A stretch of DNA of 64,000 bases from Pseudoips prasinana (taxonomy: Eukaryota; Arthropoda; Insecta; Lepidoptera; Nolidae), in NCBI GenBank assembly GCA_951640165.1, contig OX621249.1, positions 6,995,001-7,059,000 on the forward strand. The letters run 5' to 3'. The position numbers were made by a program, and so were the translations under genes. Positions 55,652-64,000 of the stretch are shown here, in pieces; positions within the stretch are counted from its first letter, which is position 1, and the number at the start of each line of letters is the position of its first letter. Below the pieces are notes generated by a model. The model did not search any database. It saw only the letters and a program-made list of their open reading frames with translations, and had not been told where the DNA came from.

Positions 55652-57576
55652 ATCTACCTACTGCCTCGGGTACTAAAGTAGTGACTCGTCAATATATATT
55701 TGACCAACTAAGGAGTCAAAGTTTACCAACTTTAAATGAAAAACTTGAGAACTATTATGAGAATATTCTCCTAATGCGCTATTGGCACAACAAAGAGGCT
55801 AATGAAGACTTAAAAAAAAGATTTTCTTATGTAAAAACACAAATTAAGCAACGATGGGCAAAGGCAAATAAACACCAGGATGTTTTCCTGAAAACAAACC
55901 AATCGTGGTTAGAGGGAACATTCGAGATTCCTATTGAATCAGCCTCCTCGCAAGGTCGACCACCCAAGTCTTTTGGCGTAGCAAAAGAAGAAAAACCCAA
56001 GAAATAAGGGCCTCCGTAGGTGATGAAGTTATTGTTCACGCTGCTACATCTGTGTTGCAGACAACGGGACATGGGACCGCCTCGAAAGTGCTTAAAGATA
56101 TTACGAATTCACCAACAAGGGCGAGTAAATATAGAAAAGCCTACAGTAGAGTTACCGACAACGATGAGGTACCTCAATTGACCCCTCTGCAAGCACTTAA
56201 GATGTTCGTTGAAGCTGATCTTACGAGACGACAGTATGAGATAGTAAGGGCAACAAATCCACAACATTTCCCTTGCTATGATCTTGTTTTGAAAGCAAAA
56301 CATGAGTGCTATCCGCCGAAAGAATCGCTAAGAGTTACGGCTACTTGCGCGGGAAGTAATCTACAGTGCTTAATGGATCTAACCGTAACACGATTATCAA
56401 AATACCTAGAAGATGTGATAATCCGGCTTAACGAGCAAGAAAAGTCGTTAATGATAATCTGCAAATGGGGTTGTGACGGTTCTCAGCAATCCAAATTTAA
56501 ACAAAGTTACGCTAATGAGACTGATTCCGATGCCAATATTTTTATGAGTTCTTTTGTGCCTTTGCGCATTGTTTGTGGCAAAGAAGGCAGTAAAATTGTT
56601 TGGCAGAATCCAACTCCTTCTTCGCCAAGGTTTTGCCGTCCGATTCGATTCCGATTTGTCAAAGAAACAACAGACATAACTAAAGAAGAGATAAAATATG
56701 TGCAGGAGTCCATTAAGCAACTAAACAAAACAGTTGTTACGTTGAATGAGGAGGAGTTTTCGTTCGGGCACCAGTATGATTGACGGAAAGGTGTGCAACG
56801 CTGCCACAGAAACAAAGACAACATCCCAGTGCTACATCTGCGGAGCTACTTCGAAAACTTTTAACGATCTATCGAAGAAAAATTGTGTAAACCTTCAAGC
56901 TTTGGAATTCGGCTTGTCAATATTACACGCCCGGATCCGCATTTTTGAAAGCACTGCCAGTAAAGAAATACAGGGAAAGAAAAACTGAAGAAGACAAGGC
57001 ATTAGAAGCCCAAAAGAAGTTAGAAATTCAGGAGAGGTTTCGAAATGAAACCGGTTTGCTCATTGACATGCCAAAGGCCAACTTTGGCAACACAAGCCGG
57101 AGGTTTTTTGAAAACCCCGAATTGGCTTCAGACATCACAGGTATTAACTTTGAACTGATTTACAGATTCAAGGTTATTTTAGAAACAATTTCTAGTGGCC
57201 ATAAAATTGATGCTGAAAAATATGATACGTATGCGTACGACACAGCAAAATTGTACGTAGAACAGTATGGTTGGCACCCAATGACGCCTAGATATTGGTA
57301 CATGGAAGCGAAATTATAAAAAGTTCGCTGCTTCCAATTGGACAGCTGTCGGAAGAAGCTGCAGAAGCCCGGAACAAGCATTTCCGATCGTACCGGCTAA
57401 ACTTTACCAGAAAGTTTTCTAGGGAAGAATGTAACTTAGATGTATATTATAGGCTTTTGTTAAGTTCAGATCCCTTCATTAGTTGCTCGAGACAAATAAG
57501 AAACCTTCACGTAACGCATTTCTACCTGAAACGGTTAAACTTTTATTACCTGCTGACCGAAACACAGAGTCAGTAG
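55652..57576 (+). pseudogene. Second, diverged Transib / RAG1-like transposase, decayed
   Basis: After an acceptor at 55650-55651 the frame runs LPTASGTKVVTRQYIFDQL to SQGRPPKSFGVAKEEKPKK. After a shift it continues at 56010-56783 with ICKWGCDGSQQSKFKQSYAN (first Asp), VWQNPTPSSPRF and PIRFRFVKE. After another shift come SMIDGKVCN (second Asp) and SQCYICGATSKTFND (CxxC). Then FGNTSRRFFENPE, VHGSEIIKSSLLPIG and QLSEEAAEARNKHFR (Glu). At least four frameshifts are needed, so it is dead. Each block aligns with the intact gene at 47899-50285 but the sequence is well diverged: a separate Transib family. A short exon may end at 55348. Confidence 0.85.
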
Positions 57577-57786
57577 AGACATCTGGGCCTGAAGATACCG
57601 ATTTTTTATGTAAATTTATATTTAAAGAAAACTTGTTAAATTCTGTTTCCATTCATTTGTATTTTTTTGTGAATATAGCTAAGTCATATATTATTGTTCT
57701 TTATAACCTAACAAATATAAGTATGTTTTTATAAATATATATCTTTTCTTTATTTTAATTGAATAGAACTAAAATAACCCCAAAAA

Positions 57787-57825
57787 TTATTTTGGCCGCC
57801 TAAATCATTAAAATCTTTGTATGTG
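57787..57825. repeat. Right TIR of the decayed Transib element
   Basis: Read inward on the minus strand: CACATAC, 14 bases, then TTTAGGCGGCCAAAATA. The intact element has the same heptamer, the same 14-base spacing and the same block at both ends. The adjoining 57826-57830 is CGTCG. The matching left end was not found between 50547 and 55650, so the left side is lost or rearranged. 57831-58118 shows nothing recognisable. Confidence 0.85.
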
Positions 57826-58564
57826 CGTCGCATTGGTGCTCTTGTCAGACGTAAAAATGTTTCTGCCGAATCCATCATATTCGGGACAAATGAAAAGACA
57901 GCAAGGGTGTTACACTTTCGATTTAGATTTTTCTAGGATAGATATTCGTTGACTCAACCACTTCTTGATTTGTTTAGCTTCATGATAATTAAAATTGAAG
58001 TATTATTTTTATATAATATTAACCTATAAGTAAGCAGAATGTTACTTTGTTTTGTTTTTTTATTTCTTTTGGGATTTTTTGTTGCATTACATTGTTATTG
58101 TGAAATTAAAGTAGGTACTTAACCCTTAAATGCATAAAGTTGTAAAACTGCAACATACCTTCAAACGACCATAAAATTATTAGTATGAGTTCATTGCATG
58201 CTGTTGCAGGATTATTACTATCATGGTTATGTATTTAATCGAGTGGCAACACACTTTTTTGCTTCACGACTGTCAAATTTAAACTTGACATTGACAAATC
58301 AAAGTCGATCGTAATTTTGGAGCGGATGAAAATTGTGTACTTGCTTTGCAGTGTAATTATTTGATTTTCGAAGGTAAGTTCAAACAAAATTAGTTATTTT
58401 ACGTAATAATTCATCTTCTTTGCAGTACAATTTATAAGTTATAAAAAAAGCTTTTGGTGTGTTCGGAAATTTTGTTTAATTTGTTGTTGTAAATCTGCAA
58501 CAATATGCATTTACTAGAAAATGGCCCTGTTTAGATTCTAACTATCACTTTTATTGGTTTTCAG

Positions 58565-61500
58565 ATGCCAAACTTGAATCAAAAGCAAATAGAAGAGTAT
58601 TTAGCTCTAATAAATGATGGAGAGAGGTCGGAAGATGATCTTGAGGAGTCGGATACAGAAGATCATGAGAATTTTTATGAAAATCGAGACGATTTGCCTC
58701 ACGATCTTGAGAGTCCATTCGAAGAGGAAAATGATGACCCCGATAATGATCCATGCATGGCAGGAGACCCGCCATTAATAAATGAAGCTACAGCAAATGA
58801 TCAAGTGCCACAGGTCCCATTCCCCTCAACAAGTCAAGCTAGTCGCCGAGCAACTATGAGAGGACTCGTATGGATGGTAAAAAAATTTGTTTTGAATTCT
58901 GACCAGACAGCTTTTCATGGAGACACTACATATCCACCAGAACTGAAGGATGAGGCTACTACTGGTACTCCCTATAGTATTTTTTCACATTTTATTACAT
59001 CAGAAATAGTTCAAAGGATTGTGGAAGAGTCCAATTTGTATTCCGTTCAAAAAAATGTGACTAAACCATTAAATTTGTCTGAAACTGAGCTAAGAAAGTT
59101 TATGGCGATACTGATATACATGTCTGTTATAAAATATCCCAATATATGGCTATACTGGTCAAATACTTTAGGTTTTCAACCAATCAAGGACATAATGACT
59201 GTCAACAGATTTGAGACTTCGTAGATTTCTACATTTCAACAATAACGAGAAACATTTACCCAAGGAACACCCACAACATGATAGGCTCCATAAGATAAGG
59301 CCTATAATTAGCCATCTAAATGAAAAATTTGCTTTAGTTCCTATGGAACAAAGACTCTCAATTGATGAACAGATGTGTGCTACGAAAGTGGCACACTTCA
59401 TGAAGCAGTATTTACCTAATAAGCCTCATAAGTGGGGGTTTAAATTATATGTGATGTGCAGCGTGAAAGGTTATGCTCATAAATTTGAAATATATACTGG
59501 CCAAGAGAATGAACGGCTTCCAAATGAACCAGATTTTGGGCCAGTGGGAAATGTTGTAGTCCGGCTTGCTAGAGGTGTCCCAAGGCATATAAATCATATA
59601 ATTTACTTTGATAATTTTTACACCTCTGTACCTTTAGTTACCTATCTTGCCAAACAAGGAATCTATAGCCTAGATACTGTCCAATCTAACAGGCTAGTGA
59701 ACTGCAAACTGCCAGATAAAAAAACAATGATGAAGAAATCTGTTCCTCGTGGAACTTATGAAGAGCAGATGACTGAATTTGACGGTATTGATTTGACAGC
59801 AGTTACTTGGAAGGACAATAAAGTTGTAACTTTTCTATCTTCGTATGTTGGAGCTGAACCTGTGGGCCACGTAGAAAGATTTGACAAGGCAAATAAGACT
59901 AGAATTAAAATTTCATACCCACATATAATAAAGGAATATAATGCCCATATGGGCGGAGTGGACCTGATGGATAGCTTTATTGGGAGGTACCGAATTGCAA
60001 TGAGAAGCCGAAAGTGGTATCTTCGTATCTTTTACCACTTATTGGACATGACTGTAATAAATTCTTGGCTTGTGTATAAAGATTTAAAAACAACTAAAGC
60101 CAATTCATCAGTTCTAAATTTATGTCACTATAGTCGATCTGCATGATGCCCAGTTTGGGTTCAAAGCAGGGTTGTCCACAGAGAGTGCCATTTTGAGTCT
60201 AAAGCATGCTGTCGGGTACTATACAGCCAGAAGGACGCCGGTATACGCGTGCTTCCTGGACTTGTCCAAGGCTTTCGATCTTGTCAGATATGACCTTCTG
60301 TGGGACAAGCTGGGCAGCGCGGGTGTGCCGGGGGAGTATATCTCTCTCCTGAGGTATTGGTATGCAAACCAGAAAAACCGTGTGAGGTGGGCCGGGGCGC
60401 TGTCAGATGAGTATAAATTGGAATGTGGCGTTAGGCAGGGTGGTCTGAGTTCTCCTGTTTTATTTAACATTTATGTTAACCAGCTTGTCGAGCGGCTCAG
60501 CAGCACACATGTCGGCTGCCACATTGATGACACTTGTTTTAACAATATTAGCTATGCAGACGATATGGTGCTGCTGAGCCCCTCCATAAGCGGGCTACGG
60601 AAATTATTGTCTATTTGTGAGAAGTACGCGGAGGCGCATGGATTACAATATAACTCAAAAAAGAGTGAAATTTTAATATTTAAATCTGGCAGACAACAGC
60701 CAACCCATGTGCCTCCTGTATTTCTCAATGGAATAGCCCTAAAGCAGGTTCAAAAATTCAAATATCTGGGTCACATTGTAACAAGTGACCTCAAGGACGA
60801 TGAGGACATTGAGCGGGAGCGCAGGGCTCTGGCGGTGAGAGCTAATATGCTTGCCCGCAGGTTTGCACGGTGCACGAGAGAAGTGAAAGTTACGCTATTC
60901 AAAGCTTATTGCCAGTCCTTCTACTCAAGCGGCCTGTGGGTGAGATATACGCAGCGAGCCTACAGAGCCCTGCGCACTCAGTACAACAATGCGTTCAGAA
61001 TGTTGTTGGGTCTGCCGTGGAGGTGCAGCGCATCTGGGATGTTTGCTGAAGCACGCACTGATGGTTTCCAGGCCATCATGCGTAAAAAAGCAGCTTCTCT
61101 GCTGACCCGTATGCGGGGTAGCAACAACAGCATTCTGAACGCAATTGCTGTACGTTTCGACTGTCCCTTTCAAAATCACTGGGTCATGACTTGTGTTGGT
61201 GTAGCGAGTCATAGCAAATAAGCGTGTACCGTACTGTTTTTACTAGGTTAAGTTTTATATGGGTCTATGCCACCCGAAATAAAAGTTTTATTATTATTAT
61301 TATAGACTGGAACTAGCGGAGGTATTAGCCAAAGTAAATAACTCATTTGAACTCTGCAACAAAAGAGGAAGGCCAAGTACCAGCAACAGTGTTGAAATGG
61401 AGATACAAGCGAAGAAAAGGAGAGGACACACTCAACATATTCCTCCTAAGGACATAAGGACTGATAATGTTGGTCACTGGCCTGGTAATTGTGTTCGCAG

Positions 61501-61612
61501 CAGATGCAAAATGCCTGGATGCAAGGGATACACGCAAACAAGGTGTGAGAAGTGTGGAGTAGCTCTTTGTCTTACCACAACCAAGAATTGTTTTAAAAAT
61601 TTTCATATGTAG
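58565..61612 (+). pseudogene. piggyBac transposase (PGBD-like), frameshifted and split by a LINE
   Basis: Starts MPNLNQKQIEEYLALINDGE after an acceptor at 58563-58564. The N-terminus is acidic. The DDE_Tnp_1_7 core follows: SHFITSEIVQRIVEESN, then a one-base insertion near 59211, then LRRFLHFNNNEKH, SIDEQMCATK (first Asp), IIYFDNFYTS (second Asp) and YNAHMGGVDLMD (third Asp). The LINE enters at 60134. The gene resumes at 61306 with LELAEVLAKVNNSFELC and ends in the cysteine-rich finger CKMPGCKGYTQTRCEKCGVALC...KNCF..FH. It would cut at TTAA. Catalytic residues are conserved, but the frameshift and insertion inactivate it. Confidence 0.92.
60134..61300 (+). mobile_element. 5'-truncated LINE inserted in piggyBac
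   Basis: An open frame (DAQFGFKAGLSTESA, FLDLSKAFDLVRYDLLWD, CGVRQGGLSSPVLFNIYVN, ISYADDMVLLSPS, FKYLGHIVTSD) is the RT palm to C-terminus of a LINE different from A-D. It ends with AATAAAAG and (TTA)n at 61281-61300 and is flanked by TATAG (60129-60133 and 61301-61305). The 5' part of the element was never copied. The clade is not assigned. Confidence 0.87.
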
Positions 61613-61849
61613 TTATTGTCTAGTGAGTGCATGGTGTTGTAGTTCTGCAACATATGGTTTTTAATAAAAATAGCTATGAAAAAAATATTTACGATTTTTT
61701 TTATTATTTTTCCCTGAATCAGCATATTCATGGCTCCAAAATATATTTTTTCTCGGTCTAAAAATAAAATCATGCATTTAAGGGTTAACCCTTAAATGCA
61801 TGCAGTATCAAAAACAATAAGTTGACTATTTTTATTTTTAATCGATTTA

Positions 61850-63140
61850 CTGGTCTGCAAATTTGAACTCTTATTTTCCCCTTTTGGATTTGATTGCTGA
61901 TCTTGAGGTATTTTGGTGCGCTGATTACGAATATGTACTTGGATTTGTCCTATCACCCTCAGTTTTTTTGAAAAATCCTTTTATGTGAAATCGGAAAAAA
62001 GGCCAACTTTACAAAGTTTTTTTTTATTAAAATAAAAACTTTGAAGGGACGGTAATAAATAAATTAAAAATATTAAATACTTTTATGGTATCTTGCTTTT
62101 TTTTGCTCCGGTTGTGAGATTTTCGCTTGAAATTCCGACTTGGATCATCACGCTTTAATAGCCAACAGTAGTCTGCCATCATTACTTTATTCCACTTTCC
62201 CTGATAGCGACGTTCCATCTCCTTCAAGTCCTGGTGAAATCTTTCGCCTTGCTCTTCACTTACAGCTCCCAAGTTATCAGGAAAGTAGTCCAAATGCGAA
62301 TTAAGGAAGTGAAGTTTAATGCTCATTGAACATCCCATTTTGCCGAAATTTTCAATCATTTTCTTTACAATTTCCTCATAATTTGGACTTTTATGGTTTC
62401 CTAGAAAATGCCTCACTACTTCCTTAAAAGATTTACAGGCTTCTAATTCAATTTCACAGTAGTATGTGGGACCCACTGTTTATCTTGATTGGCGATTGAT
62501 AGGCCAAAATACATATTATAAACGTTCCTTATAAATTCGGTTATGTTATGCTGCTGTTTTCTCAGAATAAATTGCCCACAAATGTAGCAAAAATTGTCCG
62601 GAGAGTTTAAACACTTTCGCGATGACATTTTTCAAGTAAGCGTTACGAATTGCACAGAAGTACTGACTTTTTAAAAATAGTGATGGTGCTATTTATACAA
62701 AATAATATTAATCTACCCTCATTAACTGTCTTCTAACGATTTAAGTTAATTTCTATAAAAAAGCATTTAGCCTACAAGAAATGAGGTCTTTAGCAAATGA
62801 CCTAAAAATCCACTAGTTTTTTTGATAATAAGGGTATATCACATACTTCATTAAAAGTTATGTTTAACTACATTTATGAGAACTCATTCATTAATGTCTA
62901 CTTCAACCATTTAGTGTGTTTTTTGTTCCATAAGGTACGATTAAAATAAAATAATTAATAAATTACTAGGAAGGCTTAAGTAATTTAGGCAAAAAAAAAA
63001 AGGATGATCTATAACTAAAAATCCTGACGTGATGGAATTTTTTTAATATTTTTCCCGTAATCAGCGCCCCAAAATTTATCCAAATCGCTCATCAAAACTG
63101 AAAGGGGAAAACCATTGCAGACCTGTGTTATCATTACGTT
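61850..63140 (-). mobile_element. Internally deleted DNA transposon with degenerate inverted ends
   Basis: Inverted ends of about 90 bp share GGTCTGCAA, TTTTCCCCTTT and GCGCTGATTACG (about 61855-61930 and 63055-63130), with many mismatches. Inside is a minus-strand gene reduced to its first and last parts. Its family is abundant in arthropods but I cannot name a superfamily. It is inserted near the left end of the second piggyBac. Confidence 0.6.
62100..62628 (-). pseudogene. Fused first and last parts of an arthropod transposon protein
   Basis: 62628-62443 starts MSSRKCLNSPDNFCYICGQF, a cysteine finger (C-x2-C) at the N-terminus, followed by ITEFIRNVYNMYFGLSIANQDKQWVPH. The next frame (62476-62027) reads EACKSFKEVVRHFLGNHKSP, LHFLNSHLDYFPDNLGAVSE, GERFHQDLKEMERRYQGKW and ADYCWLLKRD. 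In full-length relatives (recalled) these two parts lie several hundred residues apart, so about 1.5 kb of the middle is deleted. The product would lack the centre of its catalytic domain. Names of the family are not known to me. Confidence 0.65.
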
Positions 63141-63522
63141 TGATTTAAGTTACCTGTGTGATGCTGCCTTTACCTATTAACTTCAAAAAAAAATGTCATC
63201 GGGTGACAGTACGGCCATCTTTTTTTCATAGTGACAGCTTTGTAACACTCACAATTCATTTTCAACGAAATGAGATTTGCCAGTTTATAGTCATTCATTT
63301 CAGTTAGATCTTGAGTTTTTTTTCACCAGAAAATTGTAAACTGCAAAGGTACGTCTTCAAATTTGTTGATAGTTCATTAATTTTTAGTGAATATTTTGTA
63401 ATTTACCGAAGATGTGAACTTTTTTGTTGGTATCAAAAACGATACTCCATGCACTAGCGTCATGCTTTAGGTACGTAAATTGCAGTTTTGTCTTTGCTTG
63501 ACTTTATACATTTTGCTACAGA

Positions 63523-64000
63523 ATGGCTGCTAGAAATATGCAAGATAGAGATATAGAAGATTTGCTTGAGCGGTTAGAAGGCGGTTAGAAGGCGGTCAAA
63601 TCTCAGAGGATGATGCAGAATCGGATGGGGACGATTTAGAATATTATCCTACTCGTGAAGCTCTAGAAGCGGAGCTTGAAAGTCATGACATGGAAGAACA
63701 GGCATGAAATGACGAACCTGAATTTGACCTGCACGAACCGCCATTGGTGAGTGAGTATGAAAATATACCGGATAACATGCCGCCAGGTCCTAGCTCTCGC
63801 CAAGATGCCTGTCGACCAATAGATACACAAAGACTACTCTGGAAAAAGCAGTCTATGGTATTTTGCGATAGCCAAATACAGTTCAAAGTTCTACAGATTT
63901 ACCTCCAGATATTATGACCCTTGAAACCCCATATCAGTATTTTTCATATTATTTTACCCCAGACTTCCTGGCAAAAATTATTGAAGAAACAAATCTATAC
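63523..64000 (+). pseudogene. Second piggyBac-like transposase, N-terminal part, broken
   Basis: Starts MAARNMQDRDIEDLLERLEG after an acceptor (AG at 63520-63521). A non-coding first exon probably ends at about 63349. The frame stops at an 11-bp tandem duplication near 63573-63594, an in-frame TGA follows near 63706 (EEQA, stop, NDEPEF), and a further shift precedes DIMTLETPYQYFSYYFTPDF with LAKIIEETNLY at the right edge. The acidic N-terminus and the F..YFT..FLAKIIEETNLY segment match the first piggyBac gene. The catalytic part lies beyond the window. Confidence 0.8.

Larger units (their letters stand above)
58123..61784 (+). mobile_element. piggyBac-family transposon with LINE insertion
   Basis: TTAA (58119-58122) then CCCTTAAATGCAT on the left, and ATGCATTTAAGGG then TTAA (61785-61788) on the right. 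Subterminal palindromes of the type GTTGTA-CTGCAACAT lie near 58138 and 61638. It encodes a piggyBac transposase with a non-coding first exon (donor GTAAGT near 58374). A LINE fragment (60134-61300, duplication TATAG) interrupts the gene. A second element with the same terminal sequence starts right after the right TTAA. Confidence 0.92.
61789..64000 (+). mobile_element. Second piggyBac-like element, tandem to the first, running off the window
   Basis: CCCTTAAATGCATGCAGTATC begins directly after the TTAA that ends the first element, so both share one TTAA. The transposase gene starts at 63523. Between them lies an internally deleted transposon (about 61850-63140). The right end is outside the window. 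Confidence 0.7.

Noticed and set aside
1..64000. CRISPR arrays, operons, ribosome-binding sites or phage genes
   Set aside because: No regularly spaced unique-spacer repeats, and all genes recognised are spliced eukaryotic or transposon genes.

Overview
The window is a stretch of insect nuclear DNA, most likely from a moth or butterfly (Lepidoptera). The grounds are spliced genes, AT-rich sequence, non-LTR retrotransposon ORF1 proteins with the C-terminal fold shared with FP25K-like proteins that is common in lepidopteran elements, a tRNA-derived SINE, and piggyBac, Tc1, Transib, MULE and Harbinger transposons. There are no operons, CRISPR arrays or prokaryotic signals. Almost every long reading frame belongs to a mobile element, and most elements are nested inside others. 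Many junctions can be placed to the base from terminal inverted repeats (TIRs) and target-site duplications (TSDs).

The one host gene recognised is on the + strand. Three exons (11446-11588, 21554-21717, 33254-33402) have compatible splice phases and encode coiled coil resembling the spindle-checkpoint protein Mad1. Its introns of about 10 kb and 11.5 kb are filled with transposons. The gene continues outside the exons found.

Layout. 1-1200: end of a MULE-like frame, a degenerate tandem repeat and LINE remnants. 1481-4540: first copy of a transposase family with a zinc finger, an HTH, a DDE_Tnp_4 catalytic domain and a C-terminal SWIM finger. 4990-11330: a decayed LINE split by a complete MULE (7170-10076). 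12119-21500: antisense LINE B, split in its endonuclease by a complete LINE A (15040-20115). 21745-31190: a multi-exon transposon of unassigned superfamily (DUF7869-like), itself hit by a Tc1 element (23170-24813) and by the second SWIM transposase element (about 25465-29060). 31197-36170: Mad1 intron and exon, hairpins, a foldback repeat and a second, almost identical Tc1 copy (33969-35612).

36177-40478: a PIF/Harbinger element with interdigitated MADF and transposase genes, sitting at the centre of a 48-bp palindrome and carrying a LINE fragment. 40483-43691: the third and best preserved SWIM transposase element, inserted in the Harbinger's own target duplication. 43695-45752: 5' half of a LINE, fused to half of a second DUF7869-like gene (45755-46811). 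47571-50920: a retro-insertion with a 13-bp TSD, carrying an intact Transib/RAG1-like element (47637-50541). 50921-55200: pogo-like remnants split by LINE C. 55652-57825: a decayed, diverged Transib/RAG1-like element. 58123-61784: a piggyBac element with a LINE insertion. 61789-64000: a second piggyBac starting at the same TTAA, carrying an internally deleted transposon and running off the window.

The most interesting items are the RAG1-like elements, whose ends share a heptamer, a fixed 14-bp spacer and a conserved block; the three SWIM-tailed transposases; and the DUF7869-like transposon with recognisable ends.
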